This document shows positions 27,035 to 38,516 of a stretch of DNA of 64,000 nt, in pieces. This stretch comes from Belliella aquatica. GTDB taxonomy: Bacteria; Bacteroidota; Bacteroidia; Cytophagales; Cyclobacteriaceae. The stretch lies in contig NZ_BMFD01000008.1 in NCBI RefSeq assembly GCF_014637795.1, positions 62,001-126,000 on the forward strand. Direction: 5' to 3'. The notes beneath the pieces are model-generated. The model was not told where the DNA came from. It made no database searches and saw only the letters and a list, made by a program, of their open reading frames with translations. How positions within the stretch are numbered: position 1 is the first letter of the stretch; every line of letters starts with the position of its first letter. The position numbers and the translations under genes are program-made.

Positions 27035-27375
27035 ATTTTAATCATCATTTTCAAAACAAACTCAATATACATCTTAAAATCAAAAATCTTAAGCGAAATT
27101 AAGCTCATTGAAATATGTATATTAATCTAGGAAGAGAATTAAAGAATTTGTTTGAAACAAATAAATTGAATTCCCTCAACATTTCGATCTTTAAAAGCTG
27201 TGTTTTGTAAACTGAAACTGAAAATATTTGTTATCTAGGTGTAAAGTGAAATAAAATAAGCAATTCTGTTAAACCATGTTAAAAAGCAGGATATATATGA
27301 TCATGAAGCTTGATTTTTGATAACTGATCACTGTAAATTTCGTGACAACAAATAAGAACTTAAACTCAAGATGAA
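27035..27375. other. divergent intergenic region, mscS-type gene / htrA
   Basis: This 341-bp AT-rich gap has no gene. It holds a perfect 17-bp palindrome (27146-27162). Near the htrA end a TAAATTTC (27333-27340) resembles a -7 element. No exact TAnnTTTG was found on either strand. Confidence 0.45.
27146..27162. promoter_or_regulatory. 17-bp palindrome in the channel/htrA region
   Basis: ATTTGTTTGAAACAAAT is a perfect inverted repeat around a single G. It lies about 110 bp from the channel start and 215 bp from htrA, and may be an operator for either gene. Confidence 0.4.
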
Positions 27376-28872
27376 ATGAATAGAAAGCAATTTTTCCTCG
27401 GTATTATCTTAGCCTCCTTGATAGGTGGCGTGGTTGCATTAGCTGGAGCTAGTTACCTTGCGAATCAAAACACCGCCACAAGTTTCTCTGAGAAACAAGA
27501 CACAAGTTTTGTCAATTGGCTATCGGATGACAAATTTACTGTCCCTGATGGTATTAATTTTGTCGCAGCAGCACAATTGGTAACTCCCGCTGTCGTGCAT
27601 GTCAAAAGTTCAGTAACTGTAAGCCAAAGGCAAAGAGGAGCAGATCCACTAGAAGAATTATTCGGTTTTAGATCCCCCGATAGAAATCAAATGCCAAGGG
27701 AAGCAAGAAGCTCTGGGTCTGGAGTAATAATCTCAAAAGATGGATACATCGTTACAAACAACCATGTGATCGAAAATGCGACAAAAGTCGAGATCTCTCT
27801 CGAGAATAATACAAGATATACAGCAAGAGTTATTGGAACAGATCCAACTACTGATTTGGCACTTCTCAAAATCGAGGCCGATGGATTGCCATTTGTTAAA
27901 TTTGGTAATTCTGATCAGACTAAAATCGGAGAATGGGTCCTTGCAGTAGGTAACCCGTTTGATTTAACTTCCACGGTAACTGCTGGAATTATTAGTGCAA
28001 AAGCTAGAAATATTGGGATCTTACGCTCTGCTGAAAACAACCTTTCTATAGAATCATTCCTTCAAACAGATGCAGTGGTCAATCCTGGTAATTCAGGAGG
28101 CGCATTAGTGAATCTTGCAGGTGAGTTGATAGGAATCAATACGGCAATCGCATCAAGAACAGGAACTTTCAACGGCTATGCGTTCGCTGTACCAAGTTCT
28201 ATTGTGAATAAGGTTGTGGATGACCTGTTAGAATACGGAGCTGTTCAAAGGGGCTTACTTGGCGTAACAATCGTTGACGTCTCACCAGAATTGATAGATC
28301 AACTTAAACTTGATATTAAAGTTTCGCAGGGAGTTTACATCAATGGAGTTAATGAAGGAAGTGGTGGAAAAGAAGCAGGACTTCAAGAAGGTGATATTAT
28401 TGTTGGTGTTGACGGAGTTACCACAAACTCTGTAGCGACACTACAGGAAATGGTAGCTAGAAAAAGACCAGGAGATCAGGTAGACATCAAATTCCTAAGA
28501 GATGGAAAAGAGATCGAAGCAAAGGCTACATTAAAAAATCTTTCGGGAGACACTAAAATTGTAAAGAAAGAAGTGCCAGTTGTCGCTAGCTTTAGTGGTG
28601 TCACGTTTGAAGATGTGAAACCTAATATTAAAGACAGATTGAATATCCAAGGTGGGGTTACTATCGTTTCTGTAGAGAATGAGGTATGGGCAGAATCGGG
28701 AGCAAGAGCAGGTTTTATTATCACATCAATTCTTGGTCGTGACGGAAGATTTAGAATAAATAGTGCCAACGAAGTTATCCAAATCCTCGAAGAGAATCGA
28801 GGTGAAGAAATAGTAATTCTTGGGATATATCCTAACGGACAAGAATACTACTTCGAAGTAAGCATAGAATAA
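27376..28872 (+). CDS. degP: DegP/HtrA-family periplasmic serine protease
   Basis: Envelope quality-control protease and chaperone of 498 residues. An N-terminal signal anchor (about 5-28) is followed by the trypsin-like domain with His130 (TNNHVIENA), Asp160 (TTDLALLKI) and Ser240 (NPGNSGGALVN). PDZ1 covers about 290-385 (RGLLGVTIVDVSPELIDQL, GSGGKEAGLQEGDIIVGVDG). A degenerate PDZ2 covers about 400-498 (GVTIVSVENEVWAESGARAGFIITSI). The length and two-PDZ layout fit DegP/DegQ. An earlier ATG at 27371 runs straight into a stop, so this start is firm. It stands alone and is followed by its own terminator. Confidence 0.95.
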   Translation: MNRKQFFLGIILASLIGGVVALAGASYLANQNTATSFSEKQDTSFVNWLSDDKFTVPDGINFVAAAQLVTPAVVHVKSSVTVSQRQRGADPLEELFGFRSPDRNQMPREARSSGSGVIISKDGYIVTNNHVIENATKVEISLENNTRYTARVIGTDPTTDLALLKIEADGLPFVKFGNSDQTKIGEWVLAVGNPFDLTSTVTAGIISAKARNIGILRSAENNLSIESFLQTDAVVNPGNSGGALVNLAGELIGINTAIASRTGTFNGYAFAVPSSIVNKVVDDLLEYGAVQRGLLGVTIVDVSPELIDQLKLDIKVSQGVYINGVNEGSGGKEAGLQEGDIIVGVDGVTTNSVATLQEMVARKRPGDQVDIKFLRDGKEIEAKATLKNLSGDTKIVKKEVPVVASFSGVTFEDVKPNIKDRLNIQGGVTIVSVENEVWAESGARAGFIITSILGRDGRFRINSANEVIQILEENRGEEIVILGIYPNGQEYYFEVSIE

Positions 28873-28900
28873 AACGTAATTTAGTGTTTGAGTTGTTTGA

Positions 28901-28931
28901 AAAAGACTGGTCAATAGATCAGTCTTTTTTT
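28901..28931 (+). terminator. terminator after htrA
   Basis: AAAAGACTG pairs with CAGTCTTTT around a 10-base loop and is followed by a run of T. Confidence 0.85.
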
Positions 28932-28949
28932 AGCTTAATTGCTAGAGCA

Positions 28950-29831
28950 TTAAAGTGTGTTTTTTAAGCTATCAAATAATATGTTTGAAAAAACCTCACC
29001 ACCTTCTCTGTCCAAATGATCCATATCCCGAAAGAGGGAATCCACCTCTATTAATCGGTTATCAAAATCAAAAACTAATATATTATTCTTTAAAAATAAG
29101 CTATCGGCATGATAACTATTTTTTTCTAACATAGCAAAATACACTTTGGATACTGGAAATCTCACACCAATCAATTTAATATTATTTGATTTGCATGTTG
29201 AAATGATTCGCTGAAGTGCTGTAATCATCTTCTCAGAAGCAATTGGCTTTTCAAAATAATTTTTAAATCTCGATCTACTCTTCTCCTTTTGAACTTCAAT
29301 AGGTAAGTCTTCCCACTGTTTTCTTGAAATTCTCCCACCCCATTTAGAAAAAGTAAACAATTCTTCTTGAATGAAATTTTTTATAACCAAACTGTATCGA
29401 TCATTCAAAAAAATCAAGTAATATTTTAGATACTTATCATTGATAAAATCAAAATAGTTTGAATAATCTTCTTTTGATGTGTAAAATGCTGAGCGATCCA
29501 AATTATTCTGATTTTCCCTTGTTGGAGAGAGTGTATGGTCATCCACACTTATGTAAATAGTAGACACTTTTGAGTTTCTAATCAAATATTTGAGCTTTCT
29601 TTCCATATCAAGATAAGAGTCACTTTGACCAGAAAAATTATGCACATCGTATTTTTCTGAAAAGTCTCCAATTGGAACACCATGTGAATCTGCTAAAAGA
29701 AAAGAGGAAAACTCAAGATCAACATCTTCATAATCTTTGATATAAAAAGCTTTAATTAAAAAAAACAATAACACATTGAGGATCAATAGTATAATAAAAA
29801 AAAACGATAATTTATTCAAAAATGACTTCAT
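28950..29831 (-). CDS. membrane-anchored SGNH-like protein, MBOAT partner
   Basis: 293 residues with one N-terminal membrane helix (FFIILLILNVLLFFLI) and an extracytoplasmic domain. A block-I-like serine occurs in LLADSHG (S49) and a C-terminal DxxH in FRDMDHLDREGGEVFSN (D269, H272), which suggests an SGNH/GDSL-type esterase or acetyltransferase fold. The start is the ATG 10 bp after the MBOAT stop; the longer frame starts at TTG and overlaps the MBOAT gene. Such proteins accept acyl groups moved across the membrane by MBOAT partners (AlgI with AlgJ/AlgX). The catalytic role is inferred from these two motifs, and the glycan target is unknown. Confidence 0.72.
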   Translation of the reverse strand: MKSFLNKLSFFFIILLILNVLLFFLIKAFYIKDYEDVDLEFSSFLLADSHGVPIGDFSEKYDVHNFSGQSDSYLDMERKLKYLIRNSKVSTIYISVDDHTLSPTRENQNNLDRSAFYTSKEDYSNYFDFINDKYLKYYLIFLNDRYSLVIKNFIQEELFTFSKWGGRISRKQWEDLPIEVQKEKSRSRFKNYFEKPIASEKMITALQRIISTCKSNNIKLIGVRFPVSKVYFAMLEKNSYHADSLFLKNNILVFDFDNRLIEVDSLFRDMDHLDREGGEVFSNILFDSLKNTL

Positions 29832-29841
29832 AGTTATCCGT

Positions 29842-31296
29842 TTAAAATTGGAAATAAATAAACTCAATTTCTTCAGACGTATTTCCAAAAATATCTATCG
29901 CAAGAATGATCAATAAATACATAGACCACCTAAACACCCTGCTTCTCTTGATCCCAAATTTTGAAATTGCATATTGCCCCCCTCTACCTTTCCATTCTAT
30001 GATGATAAATCCAGCAATCAGAACCAATAACGTAACGGCTCCTTTCAAATTAGTGAAATTTGGAATTGAAAATAAGTCTTCAGAAAACATCCCTCCGATA
30101 TAACTCATAGCATGAGTCATATTTTCTGCTCTAAAAAAGATCCAAGCGAATACTGTCAACATAAAAGTGCTCAATATGGAGACTGTTTCTTTGAAACTTG
30201 GCAATCGACTTCCTTCTGCTGGTACATTTAGATTTTTTCTGTTTTTACCCGAGATCAAAGATGGAAGAAAATAAAGTGCATTCAATGCTCCCCAGACTAT
30301 GAAAGTCCAGTTGGCACCATGCCAAAATCCGCTCACAAGGAAGATAATAAATGTATTTCTTATTTTTCCATACAGACTTCCCCTACTTCCTCCCAATGGG
30401 ATGTAGACATAATCTCTAAACCAAGTCGTCAGTGACATGTGCCATCTTCGCCAAAACTCTGCAATATCTCGAGAGAAGTAAGGAAATGCAAAATTTTGCA
30501 TTAAACTGAAACCAAACAATCTTGATGTACCAATGGCAATATCTGAATAACCAGAGAAATCTCCATAAATCTGAAATGCAAAAAAGAATGCTCCTAATAC
30601 CAACATGCTTCCTGAATATTCTGATGAATTATTAAAAATTAAATTGGCATATTCAGCACAATTATCTGCGATCACCATTTTCTTAAACAAGCCCCACAAT
30701 ATTTGTCTCAAACCATCTATAGCCAATGAAGAGTCAAAAACTCTTTTCTTATAAAACTGGGGCAAAAGATTGGTAGCTCGCTCTATTGGGCCTGCCATAA
30801 GTTGTGGAAAAAAGCTAACGAAAGCAGTAAAGGATATCCAATCCCGAGTAGGTTCCAACTTTCTTCTGTACACATCAATAGAATAACTTAGCGTCTGAAA
30901 AGTGTAAAAGCTAATACCAACAGGAAGAATAATATTCAGAGAATTGACCTGAATAGGCATCCCTGCGATTGAAAAGGCTGCTGTAAAATTATCAAGAAAG
31001 AAGTTGTAATATTTGAAAAACCCTAAAAACCCTATATTAACTAATACACTAACAATCAGCAACCCCCGTCTTTTTAATTTATCTCCTTCCTTCCCTAATT
31101 CTATTCCTATTAAAAAATCAATAAGTGTGCTGAAGGCAATCAGAGCTAAAAACCTCCAATCCCACCAACCATAAAACACATAGCTAACTACAACGATTAA
31201 GAGATTTTGGGATCTTAAATTATTTTTAAAAACAAACCAGTATAAAAAAAATACGATAGGCAAAAAAACAGCAAAATCAAGAGAGTTGAAGAGCAT
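29842..31296 (-). CDS. MBOAT-family O-acyltransferase (AlgI-like)
   Basis: Integral membrane protein of 484 residues with about 10-12 helices. Conserved features include VGISFYTFQTLSYSIDVYR, FFPQLMAGPIERA, FAFQIYGDFSGYSDIAIG, and the active-site region with H286 in RRWHMSLT and H326 in SGFWHGANW. AlgI-type MBOATs pass acetyl groups from the cytoplasm to an extracytoplasmic partner that acetylates polysaccharide. The next gene encodes an SGNH-like protein, so the two probably form an O-acetylation unit. No polysaccharide synthesis genes lie near it in this window, so the acceptor is unknown. A -7-like TATGTTTG lies about 55 bp upstream. Confidence 0.93.
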   Translation of the reverse strand: MLFNSLDFAVFLPIVFFLYWFVFKNNLRSQNLLIVVVSYVFYGWWDWRFLALIAFSTLIDFLIGIELGKEGDKLKRRGLLIVSVLVNIGFLGFFKYYNFFLDNFTAAFSIAGMPIQVNSLNIILPVGISFYTFQTLSYSIDVYRRKLEPTRDWISFTAFVSFFPQLMAGPIERATNLLPQFYKKRVFDSSLAIDGLRQILWGLFKKMVIADNCAEYANLIFNNSSEYSGSMLVLGAFFFAFQIYGDFSGYSDIAIGTSRLFGFSLMQNFAFPYFSRDIAEFWRRWHMSLTTWFRDYVYIPLGGSRGSLYGKIRNTFIIFLVSGFWHGANWTFIVWGALNALYFLPSLISGKNRKNLNVPAEGSRLPSFKETVSILSTFMLTVFAWIFFRAENMTHAMSYIGGMFSEDLFSIPNFTNLKGAVTLLVLIAGFIIIEWKGRGGQYAISKFGIKRSRVFRWSMYLLIILAIDIFGNTSEEIEFIYFQF

Positions 31297-31350
31297 GATT
31301 GAAATCGTGAATTATCTTTTTTAAAGAAAATAAATATACTGACTAACTCA

Positions 31351-31358
31351 CAAACATA
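31351..31358 (-). promoter_or_regulatory. candidate -7 element of the MBOAT pair
   Basis: The minus strand reads TATGTTTG, matching TAnnTTTG. The -33 position has only T-rich sequence. The predicted leader is about 50 bases. The rest of the 284-bp gap 31297-31580 is AT-rich and has nothing else recognisable. Confidence 0.4.
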
Positions 31359-31580
31359 TTAAAAATGTCAATCGATAAAAAAATAAATTTAAAACATACG
31401 AAATCACTTAAAATTCAATGGCCAAACGACTTAAAAAAGAATCGGTATAACAAACTACTTATCAATATGTTATAAATATTTGACACCACGGAAGCCACAC
31501 TGATACAAACTATATAAAATATATGTTTCTAATGTAGATTTAGATTCTTATATTAAGGTAGTTTATAATTAAAATCACTC

Positions 31581-31790
31581 ATGGGAAAATTTATCGAATC
31601 CAAACAGAAGGGTATTTGCCTTCAAACAAAAAAGGCTATTAAAGTTGGAGACTCAGTATTTTACTTTCCTGGAAGAGGGATGTTTTGCATAGATTCTCAA
31701 ATCTATCAAGAACATCTAAAGAATGGCGCTTACTCAGAAAACAATGAATCAGAGACAAGAGAAGATATTGCAGATATCTTTGTTGAATAG
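31581..31790 (+). CDS. small hypothetical protein
   Basis: A 69-residue protein, not recognised. It has no signal peptide or membrane helix. The N-terminal half is basic and beta-rich (GKFIESKQKGICLQTKKAIKVGDSVFYFPGRGMFCID) and the C-terminal half is acidic and helical (NNESETREDIADIFVE). The VGDSVFYFPGRGMF stretch suggests a small beta-barrel fold. It stands alone between the divergent MBOAT gene and the convergent enolase gene. The reading frame is clean and bounded by a promoter-like AT-rich leader and a shared terminator, which makes it likely real. Confidence 0.6.
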   Translation: MGKFIESKQKGICLQTKKAIKVGDSVFYFPGRGMFCIDSQIYQEHLKNGAYSENNESETREDIADIFVE

Positions 31791-31866
31791 TAAAACTTCA
31801 ATTATCCAATTGTAATTTATTCAGCCCTAGTTTGACTACTAAGTCTGAACTCTTTATTGAAAGTGA

Positions 31867-31899
31867 CAAAAAAAAGCAGCTCGAAAGCTGCTTTTTTAA
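31867..31899. terminator. bidirectional terminator, small ORF / enolase
   Basis: AAAAAGCAGCT pairs with AGCTGCTTTTT around a CGAA loop, with A runs and T runs on either side. It can stop the plus-strand small gene and the minus-strand carA-eno transcript. Confidence 0.9.
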
Positions 31900-31920
31900 A
31901 TTTATTAAATTAGAATATAC

Positions 31921-34321
<2,401 letters not shown>

Positions 34322-34339
34322 TTTAACTAGAAGATTTGT

Positions 34340-34347
34340 CAAATTTA
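34340..34347 (-). promoter_or_regulatory. candidate -7 element of carA-eno
   Basis: The minus strand reads TAAATTTG, an exact TAnnTTTG. The -33 region lacks TTTG. It lies between the rplQ terminator and the carA ATG and would give a very short leader of about 12 bases. Confidence 0.45.
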
Positions 34348-34389
34348 AGAAATTTCTGAAGATAATTTTTCTTATAAGGGAAACGATAT

Positions 34390-34421
34390 AAAAAAAGGGA
34401 TTGAACAAAAGTCCAATCCCC
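34390..34421 (-). terminator. terminator of the alpha operon after rplQ
   Basis: GGGATTG pairs with CAATCCC around a 10-base loop, and on the minus strand a run of seven T follows. It closes the long ribosomal transcript. Confidence 0.88.
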
Positions 34422-34445
34422 TTATATTAAGATCATCGCAACATA

Positions 34446-34949
34446 TTATTCTGCAGCGTTATCATCTTTCTTTTCATCTTCTGTAGCTGATTCCCCAGTT
34501 TTAGCAACTGTTTCAGTAGCAGCAGAACCAGAACCTCTTCTACTTCTTCTAGTAGTTTTCTTAGCAGGTTTAGCATCTTTCAACATCAATTCATTGAAAT
34601 CAACTAATTCGATGATACACATTTCAGCATTATCACCAAGACGATTACCAGTTTTAATAATTCTAGTATACCCTCCAGGTCTAGTTGCAACTTTCTCCAC
34701 TACTTCACCAAAAAGAGTCTTGATAGAATCTTTGCTTTGTAGGTATGAAAATACAATTCTTCTGTTGTGTGTAGTATCTTCCTTAGCTCTAGAGATAAGA
34801 GGCTCTACATATTTTCTCAATTCCTTAGCCTTTGCAAGCGTTGTAGAAATACGCTTGTGAAGAATTAGTGAGGAAGCCATGTTAGAAAGCATTGCTTTTC
34901 TATGACTTGCTGTCCTTCCAAGGTGGTTAAATTTCTTACCGTGTCTCAT
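34446..34949 (-). CDS. rplQ: 50S ribosomal protein L17
   Basis: Core L17 domain (residues 1-115, [21 protein letters not shown]) at the subunit's exit-tunnel side. At 167 residues it is about 45 longer than E. coli L17, owing to a low-complexity tail that is first basic ([12 protein letters not shown]) and then acidic ([15 protein letters not shown]). Such tails are usual in Bacteroidota. Last gene of the alpha operon, 5 bp after rpoA. Confidence 0.97.
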   Translation of the reverse strand: MRHGKKFNHLGRTASHRKAMLSNMASSLILHKRISTTLAKAKELRKYVEPLISRAKEDTTHNRRIVFSYLQSKDSIKTLFGEVVEKVATRPGGYTRIIKTGNRLGDNAEMCIIELVDFNELMLKDAKPAKKTTRRSRRGSGSAATETVAKTGESATEDEKKDDNAAE

Positions 34950-34954
34950 TTTAT

Positions 34955-35944
34955 TTACTCTTCATCAAGTTTATACTTAGATAAATCCATTCCGAAGGTC
35001 AAACCTTTTTCTTGGATTAATTGCTCCAATTCAGCAAGAGATTTTTTACCAAAATTTCTAAATTTCATCATGTCAGAAATTTCTAATTTGGCAAGATCAC
35101 CTAGCGTCTTTACGTCTGCAGCTTTTAAGCAATTGAATGCTCTCACTGACAGATCCAAATCACCGAGAGAAGTTTTCAACAACTTTCTCATGTGAAGGAA
35201 TTCTTCATCAATAGGCTCAGGTTCTGAAACTCCAGTAGAGTCAAGTACCATTGTCTGATCTGAAAACAACATAAAATGCTGAATAAGAATCTTTGCAGAC
35301 TCTTGAAGTGCCTTTTCCGGATGGATAGAACCATCTGTTGTAACTTCAAGAATCAATTTTTCAAAGTCAGTTTTTTGTTCAACCCTTGTATTTTCAATGC
35401 TATATTTTACATTTTTAATTGGTGTAAAAATCGCATCAATTGGGATAACACCAAAAACTTGCTCTTTTGGTTTGGACTCTTCAGCAGGTAAATATCCTCT
35501 ACCTTTTTCTACTGAAAGTTCAACTTCTAGACTTTTTGACTCATCCAAGTGGCAAATCACCAAATCGGGATTCAAAACCTCGAAAGAGGAAGTAAATTTC
35601 GCGATATCTCCAGCAGTGAAAACAGACTGATTTTTAACTTCTACGGTTATTTTACCGTCGATAGCTTCATGTACTTTTTTAAATCTAACCTGCTTTAGGT
35701 TAAGAATTATATCAGTAACATCTTCTACAACTCCTTCGAGCGTGGAAAATTCATGAACCACCCCTGGAAGTTTCACAGATGTGATGGCATAACCCTCAAG
35801 AGAAGATAACAAAATTCTCCTCAAGGCATTACCAATGGTGACCCCATAGCCTTTTTCAAGTGGCTTGAAGGTAAATAGGCCGTGAAAATCATCCGCCTTT
35901 TCCATCACCACTTTTTCGGGCATTTGAAATGCTAGTATGGACAT
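34955..35944 (-). CDS. rpoA: RNA polymerase alpha subunit
   Basis: Assembles the RNA polymerase core and contacts upstream promoter DNA and activators. The N-terminal dimerisation domain contains [23 protein letters not shown]; the C-terminal domain contains [19 protein letters not shown] and [11 protein letters not shown]. The start is set at [12 protein letters not shown] (329 residues), which leaves 31 bp after rpsD. The longer frame starts at TTG and would overlap rpsD by 23 bp. It sits between rpsD and rplQ in the standard alpha operon order. Confidence 0.97.
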   Translation of the reverse strand: MSILAFQMPEKVVMEKADDFHGLFTFKPLEKGYGVTIGNALRRILLSSLEGYAITSVKLPGVVHEFSTLEGVVEDVTDIILNLKQVRFKKVHEAIDGKITVEVKNQSVFTAGDIAKFTSSFEVLNPDLVICHLDESKSLEVELSVEKGRGYLPAEESKPKEQVFGVIPIDAIFTPIKNVKYSIENTRVEQKTDFEKLILEVTTDGSIHPEKALQESAKILIQHFMLFSDQTMVLDSTGVSEPEPIDEEFLHMRKLLKTSLGDLDLSVRAFNCLKAADVKTLGDLAKLEISDMMKFRNFGKKSLAELEQLIQEKGLTFGMDLSKYKLDEE

Positions 35945-35975
35945 ATCAATAGTTCTTTTTAAGTCTGAATTAATA

Positions 35976-36581
35976 TTACTTAGAGTAAAGCTCGACAATC
36001 AGTTGTTCTTTGATATTCTCAGGAATATCATCTCTAACTGGAATGCTTACGAACTTACCTGCTAATGAAGTGTTATCCCACTCTAACCATGAATAACGCG
36101 CTGTACCTTTACCTGCTAAACTAGCAGTGATCGCTTCAAGAGATTTAGATCTCTCTCTAACCGATACAACATCACCAGGTTTTAAAGAATATGATGGAAT
36201 ATTTACCAATTCACCATTTACAAGGATATGCTTGTGAGATGTAAGCTGTCTAGCAGCTCTTCTTGTAGGAGCAATACCTAATCTGTAAACCACATTGTCT
36301 AATCTTGCTTCTAACAATTGTAAAAGGTTTTCACCAGTGATACCTTGTTTTCTAGAAGCAATATCAAACATTTTGGAGAATTGTCTTTCCAAAATACCGT
36401 AGATGTATTTCGCTTTTTGTTTTTCAGCAAGCTGAATAGCATATTCAGACTGCTTTTTTCTTCTACCTCTACCATGTTGTCCTGGAGGGTAGTTTTTCTT
36501 TTGAAGTGCCTTGCTTTGTCCTTCAATAGGCTCACCGAATTTTCTAGCAATCTTTGCCTTTGGACCTCTATATCTAGCCAT
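35976..36581 (-). CDS. rpsD: 30S ribosomal protein S4
   Basis: Primary 16S rRNA-binding protein that nucleates 30S assembly. At 201 residues, it shows [21 protein letters not shown] at the start and the S4 RNA-binding fold at [31 protein letters not shown]. The N-terminal zinc-type cysteines of some S4 proteins are absent. 20 bp after rpsK. Confidence 0.98.
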   Translation of the reverse strand: MARYRGPKAKIARKFGEPIEGQSKALQKKNYPPGQHGRGRRKKQSEYAIQLAEKQKAKYIYGILERQFSKMFDIASRKQGITGENLLQLLEARLDNVVYRLGIAPTRRAARQLTSHKHILVNGELVNIPSYSLKPGDVVSVRERSKSLEAITASLAGKGTARYSWLEWDNTSLAGKFVSIPVRDDIPENIKEQLIVELYSK

Positions 36582-36601
36582 TCTATATCTTCTTTAATGA
36601 A

Positions 36602-37000
36602 TTAAACTCTTCTACGTTTCGGAGGACGACAACCGTTGTGCGGAAGTGGAGTCACATCAATAATCGTAGTCACATCAAGACCTACATTTTGTAAAGTTCT
36701 AATAGCAGATTCTCTACCTGCACCAGGACCTTTTACAAAAACCTCAATTTTTCTCAATCCTAAATCATATGCTACCTGACCGCAATTTTGCGCTGCCATT
36801 TGTGCTGCATAAGGTGTATTCTTCTTAGAACCTCTGAATCCCATTTTACCGGCAGAAGCCCAAGAGATCACCTGTCCAGAATTATTGGTAATAGAGATGA
36901 TGATATTGTTAAAAGAAGCTTTGATATGTACTTGACCTACCGCTTCGACTTTAACTACTCTTTTTTTACCTTTAGCTTTATCGTTTCTTTTCTGAGCCAT
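36602..37000 (-). CDS. rpsK: 30S ribosomal protein S11
   Basis: Platform protein at the mRNA exit site, 132 residues. It is identified by [36 protein letters not shown] and the C-terminus [15 protein letters not shown]. 15 bp after rpsM in the alpha operon. Confidence 0.98.
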   Translation of the reverse strand: MAQKRNDKAKGKKRVVKVEAVGQVHIKASFNNIIISITNNSGQVISWASAGKMGFRGSKKNTPYAAQMAAQNCGQVAYDLGLRKIEVFVKGPGAGRESAIRTLQNVGLDVTTIIDVTPLPHNGCRPPKRRRV

Positions 37001-37015
37001 AATCTAAATCAAGAT

Positions 37016-37393
37016 TTATTTAGTTGCTTTCTTTTTGTTAGCAACAGTCTTTCTCTTACCTTTTCTTGTTCTGGCGTTATTTTTAGTCTTCTGACCTCTC
37101 AAAGGAAGACCTTTTCTATGTCTAAGACCTCTATAACAACCAATATCCATTAATCTTTTTATATTAAGCTGGATCTCAGATTTCAAAACACCTTCTGTTC
37201 TGTATTCTTCAGCAATAATATTTCTAATAGCGGTAGATTCTTCATCGTCCCACTCACCCGCTTTCTTGTCAAAGGAAATGCCTGCTTTCTCTAGGATAGC
37301 TTTAGCTGCACTTCTACCTATACCGAAAATATAAGTAAGGCCGATTTCTCCTCGCTTGTTGTCTGGAATGTCAACTCCTGCAATTCTTGCCAT
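37016..37393 (-). CDS. rpsM: 30S ribosomal protein S13
   Basis: Head protein bridging the subunits and touching P-site tRNA with its basic tail. It has 125 residues. Signatures are [25 protein letters not shown] and the [25 protein letters not shown] tail region. 5 bp after rpmJ. Confidence 0.98.
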   Translation of the reverse strand: MARIAGVDIPDNKRGEIGLTYIFGIGRSAAKAILEKAGISFDKKAGEWDDEESTAIRNIIAEEYRTEGVLKSEIQLNIKRLMDIGCYRGLRHRKGLPLRGQKTKNNARTRKGKRKTVANKKKATK

Positions 37394-37398
37394 AATTA

Positions 37399-37515
37399 TT
37401 AACCTTGTCTTTGTTTAAACTTAGGATTTTTCTTGTTGATCACGTAAAGCTTTCCGTTTCTTCTGATCACTTTACAGTCAACACTTCTTTTCTTGATTGA
37501 TGTCTTTACTTTCAT
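37399..37515 (-). CDS. rpmJ: 50S ribosomal protein L36 (zinc-less form)
   Basis: A 38-residue protein starting [19 protein letters not shown] and ending NPKFKQRQG. Canonical zinc-binding L36 has three Cys and one His; here only Cys14 remains, with Ser, Asn and Lys at the other places, so it cannot hold zinc in the usual way. It lies 6 bp after infA and 5 bp before rpsM, the normal order. Confidence 0.96.
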   Translation of the reverse strand: MKVKTSIKKRSVDCKVIRRNGKLYVINKKNPKFKQRQG

Positions 37516-37521
37516 GACAGT

Positions 37522-37740
37522 TTATTTGTATCGATAAACAATTCTACCTTTAGAAAGATCGTAAGGAGAAAGCTCTAACTTCACTTTATCTCCTGGAAGG
37601 ATCTTAATGTAATTCATTCTCATTTTTCCCGAAATATGAGCAATTAACTGATGCCCATTCTCAAGTTCCACTTTAAACATTGCATTGGACAATGCTTCTA
37701 CTATAGTCCCATCTTGTTCAATAGATGTCTGTTTAGCCAT
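37522..37740 (-). CDS. infA: translation initiation factor IF-1
   Basis: A single OB-fold protein of 72 residues that blocks the A site during initiation. It starts [22 protein letters not shown] and contains [28 protein letters not shown]. It is 2 bp after map, so probably coupled to it. Confidence 0.98.
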   Translation of the reverse strand: MAKQTSIEQDGTIVEALSNAMFKVELENGHQLIAHISGKMRMNYIKILPGDKVKLELSPYDLSKGRIVYRYK

Positions 37741-37742
37741 AT

Positions 37743-38516
37743 TTAGAATTTATAATTATCTTCTATATACTGATGTGTAGTCAGAATCTCGGTTCTATCC
37801 TTGAAAATGGCTACAGTATGCTCATAATGCGCTGATGCTTTTTTATCAGCTGTTCTAATTGTCCAACCATCTCTTTCCTGAACAATATTTCTGGTACCAA
37901 GATTAACCATAGGCTCTATAGCGATAACCAAGCCTTCATTAAGAAGTGGACCACTACCTCTTTTACCATAATTAGGAACTTCTGGAGATTCATGGAGGTG
38001 CTTACCTAAACCATGACCAACCAACTCCCTTACCACAGTATAACCTTTGGATTCAACATACTTTTGAATCGCATGACCTATGTCGCCAACACGATTTCCG
38101 AAAGTTGCTTTCTCAATCCCAAGATACAACGACTCCTTAGTAGCCTTGAGTAATGATAAAATATCTGAAGAAACTTCACCGACAGGGTAAGTATAAGCGC
38201 AATCGCTATGAAAACCTTGGTGAAAGACTCCACAATCTACTGAGATTATATCGCCATCTTTCAATATATAATTACTCGGAAAACCATGTACCACCACTTC
38301 ATTTACTGAAATACAAAGTGAAGCTGGAAAACCATTATATCCTTTGAAGGAAGGAACACCATGATGATCCCTTATAAACTCCTCCGCAATTTTATCAAGA
38401 AAAGAGGTTTGAACACCTACTTTTACATGTTTGGCAACTTCCCCATGGGCTTTGCCTAATATTTGAGCACTTTCTTTTATTAACTGAACTTCCTCAGAAG
38501 TCTTGTATTGAATCAT
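37743..38516 (-). CDS. map: methionine aminopeptidase, type I
   Basis: Removes the initiator methionine from nascent proteins. The 257-residue pita-bread enzyme shows all five metal ligands: two Asp in [14 protein letters not shown], His in [11 protein letters not shown], Glu in VIAIEPMVN and Glu in HYEHTVAI. It overlaps the secY stop by 4 bp (ATGA), which suggests coupled translation. Confidence 0.98.
   Translation of the reverse strand: MIQYKTSEEVQLIKESAQILGKAHGEVAKHVKVGVQTSFLDKIAEEFIRDHHGVPSFKGYNGFPASLCISVNEVVVHGFPSNYILKDGDIISVDCGVFHQGFHSDCAYTYPVGEVSSDILSLLKATKESLYLGIEKATFGNRVGDIGHAIQKYVESKGYTVVRELVGHGLGKHLHESPEVPNYGKRGSGPLLNEGLVIAIEPMVNLGTRNIVQERDGWTIRTADKKASAHYEHTVAIFKDRTEILTTHQYIEDNYKF

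Noticed and set aside
29832-29888. Longer start for the SGNH-like gene
   Set aside because: It begins at TTG inside the MBOAT gene; the ATG 10 bp after the MBOAT stop gives a proper membrane anchor.
34322-34408. Longer carA start
   Set aside because: It begins at TTG inside the rplQ terminator and adds residues absent from the family.
35945-35998. Longer rpoA start
   Set aside because: It begins at TTG, overlaps rpsD by 23 bp, and RpoA of this phylum starts near [11 protein letters not shown].
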